64,000 nucleotides of DNA, taken from an uncultured Muribaculaceae bacterium. Lineage in GTDB: Bacteria > Bacteroidota > Bacteroidia > Bacteroidales > Muribaculaceae. The notes below the pieces were generated by a model. That model was not told where the DNA came from. It ran no database searches and saw nothing but the letters and a program-made list of their open reading frames with translations. Positions 1 to 10,048 of the stretch are shown in pieces. The translations under genes were made by a program, and so were the position numbers. Within the stretch, counting starts at the first letter, position 1; every line of letters starts with the position of its first letter. The stretch lies in assembly GCA_948788915.1 (NCBI GenBank), contig CAQFOZ010000003.1, positions 2,515-66,514 on the forward strand, read 5' to 3'.

Positions 1-55
1 CAAATTCATTACAAATTCATTACAAATTCATTACAAATTCATTACAAATTCATTA
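1..55. repeat. Tandem repeat, 11-bp unit x5
   Basis: Five perfect head-to-tail copies of the 11-bp unit CAAATTCATTA. The array touches the window edge, so it may be longer. No repeat-spacer pattern is present. It lies downstream of the SusD gene in a gene-free stretch (1-292) that otherwise holds only the terminator at 227-266. Confidence 0.9.
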
Positions 56-226
56 GATTCCCTATATTTCTCCTTAAGTCTGCTGAATATTCATTCCCAA
101 TCTCTTTTGATTCGCCTCTGAACAGGCTGTGCTTGTCCCGTTCCTAAAAAGAATGTTTGTCTCAGGGTGGAATAAGTGTATAAGTATAGAAGAGTAAATT
201 AGCAGCGACAAGTTTTAGAATAAAAA

Positions 227-266
227 TATTAGGAGATAAACCAGTTTTCTGGTTTATCTCCTAATA
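227..266 (-). terminator. Terminator of the SusC/SusD transcript
   Basis: A perfect 18-bp stem (227-244 with 249-266) closes over a TTTT loop. It lies 26 bases past the stop codon of the minus-strand SusD gene. Read on the minus strand, the stem is followed by a U-rich run (complement of TAAAAA at 221-226), as expected of an intrinsic terminator. Confidence 0.85.
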
Positions 267-292
267 CTTTAAAGTTTATAATTATCAGTTAA

Positions 293-2062
293 TTAATAAC
301 CGGGGTTGTTTTCACCGAATACAAGCATTACATCTTCTGATGGTAGCGGGAAGAGATACTGATGACCATCAGGATTAAACTTTCTTGTGACAGGGTGAAC
401 ATAATACGGTTCTCCTCCATTTGCAACTTTTGCAGCTTCGATAATAGGTGTCATATCTACTAAACCATTTTCATCAATATTAGGTTTAGAACCTTTCGGG
501 AAGAAATAATCACCGCGTGCAACAGCATTTTTCATAGCTTTACCCGAGGGGAAGCCGATTGTCGGACGATCATTAAGGAAATCACAAAGTTTCCAACGAA
601 TTAAATCGAACCAGTGACGGTTTTCCCACATTAGTTCCATATGACGCTCTACACGGTATTCTTTGCGAAGTGCTTTCTGATCAGTTGCTGTGATTTCCGG
701 ATATTGGAGACCTGAACCGTTATAAGCACGTGCACGAACCTCATTCAATGCAGCGCGTGCTTCATCATCACATTCATTAAGTTCAATCTTTGCCTCAGCA
801 TACATAAGAAGCACATCTGCATAACGCATCACAATGTTTGGAGGTGCGCAGGCAAAACCGTTATCCCACCATGTCTCGTCTGCTCCTTTACGTATCATGA
901 CACCTGAATATTGAGCATAAATATTGTTTTTGTATTTCGATCCATCTTCGGCTTGGTTAAACATACGTGAATCTATGTTTTCAACCTGTTTATTCGACAC
1001 ATAATCCATTACTTTCTTTTTGCTGGGATCAAACTCAAGTCCAAAGAAAGTTGACTCAGGTAATACTAAGGTCTTTGCGCATCGAGGATCGCGGTTGAGC
1101 CAAGGTTTCTGAGGATCATATAATGGTGATTCATCAACTGTCTTACCATCTGTGCATGTATAAGCCAATAGTGCCTCCATGGAGGGACCGGCAACCGCTG
1201 TTCCACCTTTTTTAGTGCCAATTGGTGTACGGGGTAAGAATGACTTCATGCTGATTGTTTTACCAAGCTCTACTGAACGCGGGAATACAAAAATCCATTC
1301 AGGAGAAGATGTGGTGGATGGTAAGAAAAGTCTTGAATAGTCGGAATCCAAAGAATAGACCTTCTCATCAATACAAGCTTTAGCTGCATCCTTTGCAGTG
1401 GGATAATCCATCATCCAGATAGCAGTTCTTGCTTTGAACGCATACGCTGTTGCCTTACAAGCACGTACCAGGCTTGATGTGTTATTTTTCGGCAATAATC
1501 TTATAGCTTCATCGAAATCAGTGTAGATTTTCTCAAGTACCTCGCTTTTCTTCATTCTGCCCAATTGATAGGCACTTTCAATGGTTTGATACTCGTCATA
1601 ATATGGAACATCGCCCCAGTGGAAAATCAAGTAGCTGTAATAGATTGCACGGAACATGCGGGCCTCACCTTCGAAACGGTCAAGAACTGCATCGTTCATT
1701 ACACCGCGCTGTTTTTTAGCGTTGTTAATAATAGCATTTGTACGTGTGATGGCTTTGTATGTATTAAGCCATGCCGTACCGATCCAGCCTGTTTTACCAT
1801 CCACTGTTCCGAGCATCCAGTCATAACCAGTTTCACGCTGCATCCAGTCTTCTGTCCAGCGGTCTGTTGTACCTATATTCTGACGGGTCTCGAGATACCA
1901 CAATGCTTCTCTATAGAAATCTTTGCAGGCCATATCAAATTGCTCCTCAGTTGTGAACCATGTCTCTACGGAAGCCTCTGCCGGTGGATTAAGATCCAGG
2001 TTAACACAGGATGTAGTTGACAAGCTCAACACAGCCAACATTGAATATATAAATTTTTTCAT
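293..2062 (-). CDS. SusD/RagB family outer-membrane glycan/nutrient-binding lipoprotein
   Basis: A surface lipoprotein of 589 residues that should form the lid of a SusCD importer and bind the substrate outside the cell. The N-terminus has a lipoprotein signal with lipobox TTSC (Cys19). The body has the usual SusD N-terminal TPR-like region, and the C-terminal SusD/RagB region includes ALNEVRARAY. The ending PLPSEDVMLVFGENNPGY is the classic family tail. It follows the SusC gene by 38 bases on the same strand, so the two are almost certainly co-transcribed, and a strong terminator follows. The substrate cannot be read from the sequence; no glycoside hydrolase lies beside it, which is unusual for a glycan locus. 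Confidence 0.96.
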   Translation of the reverse strand: MKKFIYSMLAVLSLSTTSCVNLDLNPPAEASVETWFTTEEQFDMACKDFYREALWYLETRQNIGTTDRWTEDWMQRETGYDWMLGTVDGKTGWIGTAWLNTYKAITRTNAIINNAKKQRGVMNDAVLDRFEGEARMFRAIYYSYLIFHWGDVPYYDEYQTIESAYQLGRMKKSEVLEKIYTDFDEAIRLLPKNNTSSLVRACKATAYAFKARTAIWMMDYPTAKDAAKACIDEKVYSLDSDYSRLFLPSTTSSPEWIFVFPRSVELGKTISMKSFLPRTPIGTKKGGTAVAGPSMEALLAYTCTDGKTVDESPLYDPQKPWLNRDPRCAKTLVLPESTFFGLEFDPSKKKVMDYVSNKQVENIDSRMFNQAEDGSKYKNNIYAQYSGVMIRKGADETWWDNGFACAPPNIVMRYADVLLMYAEAKIELNECDDEARAALNEVRARAYNGSGLQYPEITATDQKALRKEYRVERHMELMWENRHWFDLIRWKLCDFLNDRPTIGFPSGKAMKNAVARGDYFFPKGSKPNIDENGLVDMTPIIEAAKVANGGEPYYVHPVTRKFNPDGHQYLFPLPSEDVMLVFGENNPGY

Positions 2063-2100
2063 TATTTTCTATGTCTTTTAATTGTCGTGAAATAATATTA

Positions 2101-5100
2101 TCAGAAACCAACTGTTATACCGAAGTTCCAAGTTCTTGCGATATAAGATGAACCGTCCAAGTTACACTCCGGATCCCAGCCTTTAGGGAATCTGTCGAAA
2201 CAGAACGGATCTGAAACAGATGCGAATACGCGAAGATTGTCGAGACGAAGTTTCTTTAAGATATCCTTCTGGAAGCTATAGCCTAATGTGATGTTCTTAA
2301 TACGGAAATAACCACCGTTAATCATCCAGAAGTCTGAAGTCTGATACAGCAATTTCTGACCATGAGCGGAAGCGTAGCTCTCTGTCAAAGCCGGATATTG
2401 TGCTGCAAGGTTCTGTTCGGGTGTATTATAGTGGCTCCAGTATTTTCCTACGATGATTGCCGGGAAGTTACGATATGCAGAACCGCGGAATGTCATTTCA
2501 GGAGACTTCATAACATTTTGATGTCCAACGCCTTGGAACTGTGCGCTAAGTTCGATACCTTTCCAGCCAACATTAATGCTACCGCCATAAAGGAATTCAG
2601 GAAGTGATGAGCCAAGGATCACACGGTCATATTCTGGTGAGATAATTCCGTCCGGCACTCCTTCCGGACCGCTTAAGTCAAGATATTTGATATCACCGGG
2701 GCGTGCGCCTTCAATATGAGCTGTATTATCAACTTCCTCTTGTGTCTGATATAGACCATCGGATACATAGCCATACCATGAGTTATAGTAAGCACCTTCG
2801 CAAGTTATGTGGCCATTGTTATCCAGTACTGTTCCTGACATTTTGCCCATGCGGGAACGATAGTCGGATAGGTTCACGCTGATACCATAATTCCAATCAC
2901 CGATTGCATCGCGCCAACCGATGGTAAGATCCCAACCTCGGGTATGCATGTCGCCTGCGTTCTGTTTTGGGTTTGAATAACCCATATATTTTGGAATCTG
3001 GATAGACAAGAGCATGTCTTTGGTTGTCTTATAGTAATAATCGAATGTGAGGTTTAACCTTTGGTTCAAGAAGTTTGCATCCAGACCGACGTCCCATGTG
3101 TGTGTTGTTTCCCAAGTGATGTCTTCTACATTATATGCAGTCTGAGATACTGTTTTATCTGCAGTAATTTTCCCATCTGTTGTCCACATAAATACGTTGT
3201 TGAATGCAAGCATTGCTTGGTAAGGATAGTTACCGATGCGTTCGTTACCAAGTGTACCATAGCTTCCACGGAGTTTCAGGAAACTGAGGATCTTAGGATC
3301 AACATCGCGGAGGAAAGACTCCTCAGAGATAACCCAGCCCACAGATGCGGAGGGGAAGAAACCTGTACGGTATTTCTTGGCGAAACGAGAAGAACGGTCC
3401 CAGCGGGCGTTGAACTGAGCCAAGTAGCGTCCTTTGTAGTTGTAGTTGATACGGCCGAAGATTGAACGGTATGCAAACTCGGTAAGTGTGTTATCCCCTA
3501 GTTCATTAGTAAGTTCAAGCTGATTCTTATTTGCATTATCCAAATAGAAATATTCAGTCTCCATGTTGTATGTTGCCGCTCTCAAAGTATAGTTATGATG
3601 GTAATAATCCTCATAACCTACCATGATATCTGCGTTGTGAGCTTCGGCAAATGTTTTGCGATAGTTCATGAAAAGCTGCTTGGTGCACCAGGATTCTTTA
3701 TTTCGTTTTTCGACCAAATTGGATTGTTCCTGACCACTGATGTAACCTGCAATTGTTGATGGATCATCACTTTCGTAGAAGCCAACCTTATTAGTAGTAG
3801 TTTTAACATTAGTGAATACGATACCTGGAGAATAAACACCGGTTACAGTGAATCCTTCGAATGGATTTAGTATAATAGAGAATTTACCACCAAAACGGTC
3901 GGTTACCTGATGATTTCTGCCGCTATAAAGAAGGCGTGCATAAGGGTTTGTGCCATCACGTCCAGAAGCAATTGTGCCATTGCTCCATTCACCGGCATAA
4001 ATCTGAGGCATATATGTTGCTTGGTATAATACACCACTACCTACATTAGGTTGATCTGTATTGCCACGGCGCCAGTATGCGTCAAGTCCGAATGACAACC
4101 AATTGTTTACTTTGTATGTGTTGTTGATACGGGCTGTCAGGCGTTGATAGTCACGGTTTTTATAAAGGGCCTCAGTATATTCATAACCAAGAGAAAATTT
4201 AGACTGAATCACTTTGTTACCATAGCTTACCTTGAGATCGTGCTTAGTCGTTGGGGCAGACTTGCGAACGATTGCTTTTTCCCAATCATATAATGGGTAT
4301 AGATCCGGATCCTCAGCATGCATTTGATAATAATTATCGATGAAATCAGGATCAAACTGTGGATTTTCTTCACCGGGTCTGTTGTCATTCTCATTCCACA
4401 TATACTCATTCATCATGCGCATATATGTTTGTACATCTGCCATTTCAGGACGTTCTGTCGACTGAACAAAACCGACTGTGCCTTGATATTCTACTCTGGC
4501 CTTACCCTCTTTTGCTTTCTTTGTAGTAACGAGGATAACACCGGCAGCGGCACGGGCACCATAGATAGATGCTGATGCAGCGTCTTTCAATACGGAGATT
4601 GATTCGATATCGGCTGCGTTTACAGACTCAAGGCTGTCCGGAACACCGTCAACGATTACCAACGGATCGGAATCACCGATTGTTGTCACACCACGTACAC
4701 GGATAGTACCGGAAGCACCGGGAAGACCGCTGGAACGTGTTACCTGCACACCCGGCATCTGTCCCTGTAGTGCCTGTGTAACACCTACCGCGTGCATCTC
4801 CTCGAGTTTGGCACCGCCCACGTTTGTAACGGCACCTGTAAGATCGGCCTTTTTCATTGTACCGTAACCTACAACCACCATCTCGTCCAGTGTGCTGGCG
4901 TCGCTTGTAAGTGTGATCTTAAAATCGGTCTGATTGCCGACTTTTACTTCCTGACGTTTGAATCCTACGTATGAAACCTGAATGGTCTCCTTCGGATCCG
5001 CGTTTAATGTGAAATTACCGTCAAGGTCGGTCATAGCTGCGCGGGATGTACCCTTTACCATGACTGTGGCACCAATAAGGGGTTCTCCCTCAGTATCCAC

Positions 5101-5187
5101 AACGACTCCCTTGATTTGCCGCTGTTGTGCCCACGCGGGTGACATTGCGGCAAAGATGCAGAGCATCGTCAGAATGAATTTCTTCAT
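2101..5187 (-). CDS. SusC/RagA family TonB-linked outer-membrane transporter
   Basis: A TonB-dependent outer-membrane channel of 1028 residues, partner of the SusD protein encoded just downstream. A signal peptide ends near AWAQ. It is followed by a carboxypeptidase-regulatory-like domain (about residues 24-100, RQIKGVVVDTEGEPLIGA), the SusC signature and plug start (VVVGYGTMKKADLTGAV, about residues 105-125), the plug, and a long beta-barrel ending in the aromatic GITVGF. Length and domain order are normal for SusC. A good sigma-ABfr promoter lies at 5284-5314, giving a leader of roughly 90 bases and suggesting that susCD can be transcribed separately from the oxidoreductase gene 220 bases upstream. 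Confidence 0.97.
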   Translation of the reverse strand: MKKFILTMLCIFAAMSPAWAQQRQIKGVVVDTEGEPLIGATVMVKGTSRAAMTDLDGNFTLNADPKETIQVSYVGFKRQEVKVGNQTDFKITLTSDASTLDEMVVVGYGTMKKADLTGAVTNVGGAKLEEMHAVGVTQALQGQMPGVQVTRSSGLPGASGTIRVRGVTTIGDSDPLVIVDGVPDSLESVNAADIESISVLKDAASASIYGARAAAGVILVTTKKAKEGKARVEYQGTVGFVQSTERPEMADVQTYMRMMNEYMWNENDNRPGEENPQFDPDFIDNYYQMHAEDPDLYPLYDWEKAIVRKSAPTTKHDLKVSYGNKVIQSKFSLGYEYTEALYKNRDYQRLTARINNTYKVNNWLSFGLDAYWRRGNTDQPNVGSGVLYQATYMPQIYAGEWSNGTIASGRDGTNPYARLLYSGRNHQVTDRFGGKFSIILNPFEGFTVTGVYSPGIVFTNVKTTTNKVGFYESDDPSTIAGYISGQEQSNLVEKRNKESWCTKQLFMNYRKTFAEAHNADIMVGYEDYYHHNYTLRAATYNMETEYFYLDNANKNQLELTNELGDNTLTEFAYRSIFGRINYNYKGRYLAQFNARWDRSSRFAKKYRTGFFPSASVGWVISEESFLRDVDPKILSFLKLRGSYGTLGNERIGNYPYQAMLAFNNVFMWTTDGKITADKTVSQTAYNVEDITWETTHTWDVGLDANFLNQRLNLTFDYYYKTTKDMLLSIQIPKYMGYSNPKQNAGDMHTRGWDLTIGWRDAIGDWNYGISVNLSDYRSRMGKMSGTVLDNNGHITCEGAYYNSWYGYVSDGLYQTQEEVDNTAHIEGARPGDIKYLDLSGPEGVPDGIISPEYDRVILGSSLPEFLYGGSINVGWKGIELSAQFQGVGHQNVMKSPEMTFRGSAYRNFPAIIVGKYWSHYNTPEQNLAAQYPALTESYASAHGQKLLYQTSDFWMINGGYFRIKNITLGYSFQKDILKKLRLDNLRVFASVSDPFCFDRFPKGWDPECNLDGSSYIARTWNFGITVGF

Positions 5188-5283
5188 GATGTCAAATTTT
5201 AATGTTAGTTATTATTGTGTTTAATTCTCTGTTCAGAGTGAATTTTACGTCCGAAGACGGGATATTGATTTTTAAGGAATTTT

Positions 5284-5314
5284 CAAAGATAAACAATAAT
5301 TTTTGAATTCCAAG
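5284..5314 (-). promoter_or_regulatory. Bacteroidetes-type promoter for susCD
   Basis: On the minus strand this reads CTTG, 19 bases, TATCTTTG, matching the primary sigma factor consensus TTTG-N19-TAnnTTTG with one mismatch in the -33 box. It sits about 97 bases before the SusC start codon, in an AT-rich gap. Confidence 0.65.
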
Positions 5315-5407
5315 TAAAAAAAGAGTTTTTAACGTTAAAAACCGTAAAAATGGTGTAGTGTATTACCCTAAAGGGGCGATTTAACTGAAAAACATTTTTT
5401 TCGTGTG

Positions 5408-6703
5408 TTACAACTCAACACCCTTTTCTTTAAGTGCTTTTCTTACTTCGGAGGCCGGAAGCTGACGGGGAGTCAAGTTAGCCTTGACAGCCAAAGCGGC
5501 GGCTATGCCGGCGGCCTCGCCCATGGCCATGCAGATAGACATGACGCGGTAGGAGGCATGTGCGCGGTGTGTTCCCGAAATGCAGCGTCCTGCAGTGATC
5601 AGCCCTTCCACCCCTTTCGGAAGCATGGCGCGATAAGGTATGTCATAAGGGATCACATATGCTATCTTCTCTTCCGCCTGTCCTGCTCCGTCGGGATTGT
5701 GTATATCCACGATAAACTCAGCCTCGTGAACCACAGCATCCTCAAACTGTTTTCCGCTTACGAGGTCCTCTGCCGTGAGGATGTAGTCTCCCATCACCCG
5801 GCGCGTCTCACGCACACCGGTGGTCGTGCCGGAACGCATCACGCGGACATTCTCATATCCGGGCAGCTCCTCTTTGAAGAATCCCATCAATATCTCAATC
5901 TGACGTCGCAGTTCAAGATCTGCGGGGAATATCTCCTTCACTTTGGTAACATCACACTTGTTTACCTGAGTGGTGTTTACCTGACGCTGGCCTTTTTCAA
6001 CGGTAGGGTGAAGACGTACAGCCGCAAGATTTGCAGGTATGCGTCCGGCATCGGCGCGACGTTTGCAGAATGTGAGGAACGGTTCTCCGTTCAGTTGCAC
6101 ATCATCGACATCTCCGATGCAAGTCACACCCTTGCTTTCGTCAATACCTTCTATTGTGAATTCGAGAGTAACAGGTTGCATAAGTCCATCCTCGCGTCCC
6201 TTGCGGACATCGCATCCTGCGACAGCAGCTACAAGTCCGTCTCCGGTACAGTCTATCACCACTTTGCCCTCAAGTGCAAGCTTGCCCTGGTTGGTGGCAA
6301 GCACCACACCGGTAACACGGTCTTCATCTTTCAGTACATCGAAGACTGAGGTCTGCAGGTAGACATCTATATTTTCGTGGTTTACAAATTCTGCAAGAGA
6401 GAGTTTCGCCTTTTCGAAATCGTGTGCTTTTCCGGTATACCCGAGCATGTCGTTTTCGGGGATGCCAAGTATTTCTACAATCTCATCGCGCATGGTTCCT
6501 TTGCTGACCATTCCGAGTACCGGACCCACATAACCGGCGGTAAGGTTTCCTCCGACAACGCCGTAACGTTCGAGCAGGGCCACACGGGCACCCTGGCGGG
6601 CAGCGGCTACCGCCGCGCAGATGCCGGCGGGACCGGCACCGGCTACAATCACATCGTATTTACCTTCAAGTTCGAGTTCTGTTGAATATTTCATATTTTC
6701 CAT
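5408..6703 (-). CDS. FAD-dependent oxidoreductase (FAD_oxidored family)
   Basis: A 431-residue flavoprotein. The N-terminus has a dinucleotide-binding fold, YDVIVAGAGPAGICAAVAAA, with the GxGxxG motif near residue 21, followed by an acidic residue after LLE and then GVVGGN. A second FAD-contacting stretch near the C-terminus (GLITAGRCISGTHRAHASYR, then MGEAAGIAAALA) is typical of the FAD_oxidored family, whose members often accompany Bacteroidetes polysaccharide or SusCD loci. There is no signal peptide, so it is probably cytoplasmic. It lies 59 bases downstream of the symporter gene. The substrate is unknown; oxidation of a sugar or cyclitol is only an inference from the neighbours. Confidence 0.88.
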   Translation of the reverse strand: MENMKYSTELELEGKYDVIVAGAGPAGICAAVAAARQGARVALLERYGVVGGNLTAGYVGPVLGMVSKGTMRDEIVEILGIPENDMLGYTGKAHDFEKAKLSLAEFVNHENIDVYLQTSVFDVLKDEDRVTGVVLATNQGKLALEGKVVIDCTGDGLVAAVAGCDVRKGREDGLMQPVTLEFTIEGIDESKGVTCIGDVDDVQLNGEPFLTFCKRRADAGRIPANLAAVRLHPTVEKGQRQVNTTQVNKCDVTKVKEIFPADLELRRQIEILMGFFKEELPGYENVRVMRSGTTTGVRETRRVMGDYILTAEDLVSGKQFEDAVVHEAEFIVDIHNPDGAGQAEEKIAYVIPYDIPYRAMLPKGVEGLITAGRCISGTHRAHASYRVMSICMAMGEAAGIAAALAVKANLTPRQLPASEVRKALKEKGVEL

Positions 6704-6762
6704 AATAGAAATAAAAGTTTATGTCTTTTTTTTAAATAGTGGCTGTCAGTTGTCAGTGGCAA

Positions 6763-8499
6763 TCATTCTGCAGGTTGTCTGCTCGAGGCAGCCTCCTCTT
6801 TCCGTTTGTCGTTCCAGCGGTATACGCCATATAGTGCGCACAGGGCAAGGATTATATAGACAGCATTCTGCATGGTTGCTGTCGTGTTGTCTTCAAAATC
6901 TTCCGTGACAAGAAGTATGCAGAGCAGGGCGGCAATGCCTCCCAATGTAGCAAGGAAGCAGTTTATTGCCATGAATGAATATGACTTGACCGCACGTTTC
7001 ATCTCGGGAGTGGATACAATGTCGCAGTTCGGGTCTACAAGAGCCTGGATCTTTTCATATCCCGGATCAACACGGCCTTTCAACTTGTCGTAATATTCAA
7101 AAATTGCAAGCAGCGCGCAGGGGAGAAGTAATCCGACCGACGATTCCAGAACTTTCGGGTTCACCATTCCGTCGAGAATATATTTGAGGGAGAATCCGAG
7201 AACATATGTGATCAGCATTGTGGCGATAACCTGACGCGATGTGATGCGTTTTGAGAAGACTCCCCATACGGAAGGTATGTAAAGCGGGCCAATCACAAGG
7301 GTAAGAATGGTCACGACAACCTTTTCCGCGCCACCGGCATAGGGGATGAGGAGGGCTATTATCAGAATAGACAGACCGTATATGAGGGTGAACAGACGGC
7401 CTATGGTGATCCGCTTGCGGTCCGGAGTCTCGGGGCGTTTCTTGCAATAGATGTCGTAGGTGAAGACATTGGCAAATACGTTGAGGGTGCCGGACACACA
7501 GGAAAGTGTGGCTGAGATCATGGCTGCGATCATCACCCCGAGCATACCTTTCATCAGCACATGCTGGCTCATCAGGATGTATGCCTGTTCCGGATTCGCC
7601 CCCGGCTCAATGACACGGTAGCACATGGCGGGAACATACCAGATTATGGGTGTCAGAAGATAGAGCACACCTACAAGGTAGTTGCTCTTGCGTGCATCTT
7701 TCTTTGTGGGATTGCTGAGGTATCTCTGAACGAAAGGCCAGTCTCCGCCGATTGTGAATACATTGAGGAAGAACCAGAGGATCATCCAGAACATTGTGTA
7801 TTCGTTACTGAAGAGATTGAAGAAGCCTTCCGGCGCACCTGCCTGAAGGCCGCTGACTCCGCCCACTGCCTCAAGCGAAAGCGGAAGCATGAACACAACC
7901 ATGGTAAGCAATACACCGAACTGGATCATGTCTGTCATGAGCACGGCAAGGAAGCCCCCTGTCATTGTGTAGAACAGAGTGATCACACCTAAAATGGCAA
8001 CGGCCCACGACACAGAGAGGTGTCCGGTAGAGTCTGCAAGGAAGTGGCCTTTCGGAAGCACCATGAGTGCGCACACCACAACCGCGATGGCGTATAATGC
8101 CACTGCCGTGTGGACACCGCGGCCGAGAATGCCGGCTATTGTGTAGAAGTCGATTGTTTTCCCGCCGAATCTGACAACCAGAAACTCTCCGGGAGACTTT
8201 ATGCGCATCTCGCGCCATTTGCCACACAGGTATTTGCCTGTCAGGAAGCATGCGAGACCTACGGTCATTCCCACCACAGTGGCGACAAGTCCGTATTTGT
8301 ATGCCACGCCACCCCAGATCACGAATGTGCTGGCAGAGAAAATGGTCATATATGTGGAGAGTCCGGACAGCCACCATGAGGAATTGCGCCCGGCTATGAA
8401 CATGTCTTCAGAGTTGTTTATCCGGCGTGATGTCAGCAGGCTTACGGCTATCAGCCCGACAAAATATATGATTATTACTATATAGTCAAGTTGAGACAT
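6763..8499 (-). CDS. Sodium:solute symporter (SSS family)
   Basis: An inner-membrane secondary transporter of 578 residues with about 13-14 hydrophobic segments. The N-terminal stretch GRNSSWWLSGLSTYMTIFS is the conserved first-helix region of the sodium:solute symporter family, which imports sugars, inositol, amino acids or organic acids with Na+. The C-terminus is charged and cytoplasmic (RWNDKRKEEAASS). It lies between the phosphatase and oxidoreductase genes on the same strand, so the set could dephosphorylate a compound outside the cytoplasm, import the product and oxidise it. The substrate cannot be assigned from the sequence. Confidence 0.92.
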   Translation of the reverse strand: MSQLDYIVIIIYFVGLIAVSLLTSRRINNSEDMFIAGRNSSWWLSGLSTYMTIFSASTFVIWGGVAYKYGLVATVVGMTVGLACFLTGKYLCGKWREMRIKSPGEFLVVRFGGKTIDFYTIAGILGRGVHTAVALYAIAVVVCALMVLPKGHFLADSTGHLSVSWAVAILGVITLFYTMTGGFLAVLMTDMIQFGVLLTMVVFMLPLSLEAVGGVSGLQAGAPEGFFNLFSNEYTMFWMILWFFLNVFTIGGDWPFVQRYLSNPTKKDARKSNYLVGVLYLLTPIIWYVPAMCYRVIEPGANPEQAYILMSQHVLMKGMLGVMIAAMISATLSCVSGTLNVFANVFTYDIYCKKRPETPDRKRITIGRLFTLIYGLSILIIALLIPYAGGAEKVVVTILTLVIGPLYIPSVWGVFSKRITSRQVIATMLITYVLGFSLKYILDGMVNPKVLESSVGLLLPCALLAIFEYYDKLKGRVDPGYEKIQALVDPNCDIVSTPEMKRAVKSYSFMAINCFLATLGGIAALLCILLVTEDFEDNTTATMQNAVYIILALCALYGVYRWNDKRKEEAASSRQPAE

Positions 8500-8527
8500 G
8501 GTTTTTATTCTTTATATTTTTAAGGTT

Positions 8528-8563
8528 TAATAAGTCTAATAGGTCTAATAGGTCTAATAGGTG
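8528..8563. repeat. Tandem repeat, 9-bp unit x4
   Basis: Four copies of TAATAGGTC (first copy TAATAAGTC, last TAATAGGTG) fill much of the 87-base gap between the phosphatase and symporter genes. In the transcript of the minus-strand genes this lies just before the symporter start codon. Confidence 0.85.
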
Positions 8564-8586
8564 GTGCTATTCTTGTTTCTGCCGGC

Positions 8587-9912
8587 TCAGTCTTTGAGCT
8601 GAGGTTTGCCCGGTACGATGGATGCCATCCGCGCGGCATAATGCTTCTTCACGTCATCCCATTTGTAGTAAGGACCTTTCCCTTTCAGTGGAAGTTTCAC
8701 CTCTTTTTCGTTATGCAACACTTTTACAAGTGTGTCGGAATTCTTTTTGTCCGGATTGCGATAAAATACAAACTGGATGTTAGCCGCCATCGGTGTGAGA
8801 CGGGCAAGGTCCCACTCATTACCTATTTTCTCGATATCAGTCTCAATCATGTCGTATCCTCCGATTCCAAGTAGCGGAACAAAGGCCATAATATTGATAT
8901 CGTGTCCGAAACGGAGATCGGCATTGCGTTCCCCTGTGGCGAGAACCTCGTCGGCGCGTGTTATGAAGTCGTTAAGCAACGACTTGGCATAGTGGAGGTT
9001 CAGGTTGGCCGCCTGAGGAGCCGGACCGCGTTTTGTATAGCAACGGTAATTCTCGAATACAGTCATCCAGTAAAGTTCTTCGGGCGTGAACAGATCGTTG
9101 AATGTGACATTGTCCATGCCTACGTTCGGAGCGTCCTGTGACAGGTAGAACAGATTAAGGAACAGAGTCCGTTTGGCTTTCCGGTCTGTGACCACAGGCT
9201 TGGTGAACAACTCTGACAGTTTGGAATCCATATCTATCTTCAAGTCCATCAGGCTGTCTGTCTCAAAAATGTAAAGGCCCTTCTCCCAGAATGCTCTCAG
9301 ATCCGGTGATATCTCGTTGCATTTGGCATAAAAAAATTCCAATGGAGATGTTGTCCGTAAAGTCGCAGTGCGGGTTATCTGCAGTTTCGGGTTGTTCTCT
9401 TTCAGGCTTTCGCAGAAAGCACCCATACTGTTGACACACCTGATTATGATGGTGGAACGAGCATCAATCCTGGCGGAATCGGTAAAGAGATTCGGGAAAT
9501 TGCGATACATTCGTTCGGCAATCCCCTTGTGTTGCTTGAAACCCAATGGAGACAGGGAGCCTGCGCGGAATTTGCCATCGTCGGCGATAGCTTTCACACG
9601 GGCGTGTATCTCTTTTCCGCGTGGTGTGAGAGCATCTTCGGAAGCGGCCTTGTCAAAAATGTCAAGAACGTTGGTGTAATCCTCTTCATAAGTCATCCAA
9701 CGGGAACCGTGGCGTCCGTAATGACTGATGTACACCGGCTCGTACCCTTTCGGAGAAGGGGTCAGCTTTGTGCCGTCAAAGGAATAAGGTGTATAGTAGC
9801 CGGCCGCCTTGGATGGATCCTTGGCAATTTCTGTACGGAGGTCTCGTGCGGAAAGAGAAGGAACCGAAGCAACGGTCAACAGCAACAACAGGAGTTTTTT
9901 GGTCATAATCAT
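8587..9912 (-). CDS. Histidine acid phosphatase / phytase-like secreted phosphatase
   Basis: A 441-residue protein with a signal peptide (cleavage likely near LSARD). The catalytic signature YGRHGSRW near residue 67 is the RHGxR phosphate pocket of histidine acid phosphatases. A later RFGHDINIMAF supplies the HD proton donor, which favours a true acid phosphatase/phytase over the HAE type of multiple inositol polyphosphate phosphatases. It should hydrolyse phosphomonoesters in the periplasm or at the cell surface. It is the first gene of the minus-strand set leading to the symporter, oxidoreductase and SusCD. Two LacI-type near-palindromes lie about 135-170 bases upstream. Confidence 0.9.
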   Translation of the reverse strand: MIMTKKLLLLLLTVASVPSLSARDLRTEIAKDPSKAAGYYTPYSFDGTKLTPSPKGYEPVYISHYGRHGSRWMTYEEDYTNVLDIFDKAASEDALTPRGKEIHARVKAIADDGKFRAGSLSPLGFKQHKGIAERMYRNFPNLFTDSARIDARSTIIIRCVNSMGAFCESLKENNPKLQITRTATLRTTSPLEFFYAKCNEISPDLRAFWEKGLYIFETDSLMDLKIDMDSKLSELFTKPVVTDRKAKRTLFLNLFYLSQDAPNVGMDNVTFNDLFTPEELYWMTVFENYRCYTKRGPAPQAANLNLHYAKSLLNDFITRADEVLATGERNADLRFGHDINIMAFVPLLGIGGYDMIETDIEKIGNEWDLARLTPMAANIQFVFYRNPDKKNSDTLVKVLHNEKEVKLPLKGKGPYYKWDDVKKHYAARMASIVPGKPQLKD

Positions 9913-10048
9913 AAGTTGAGCTCATTGAAAACTCATTCGGACATCCTTTAATGTTTAAATGAGTTAATAAGGTTAATTCTTGTCAAAATTAAAAAAGATG
10001 AACTAATAAAGGTTGAAAGATACCGAATTATTAGCAGCAATCATTCTT

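Noticed and set aside
5405..6349. 314-codon plus-strand frame opposite the FAD oxidoreductase
   Set aside because: It is antisense to a well-supported gene with clear FAD motifs; the translated sequence shows no family features.
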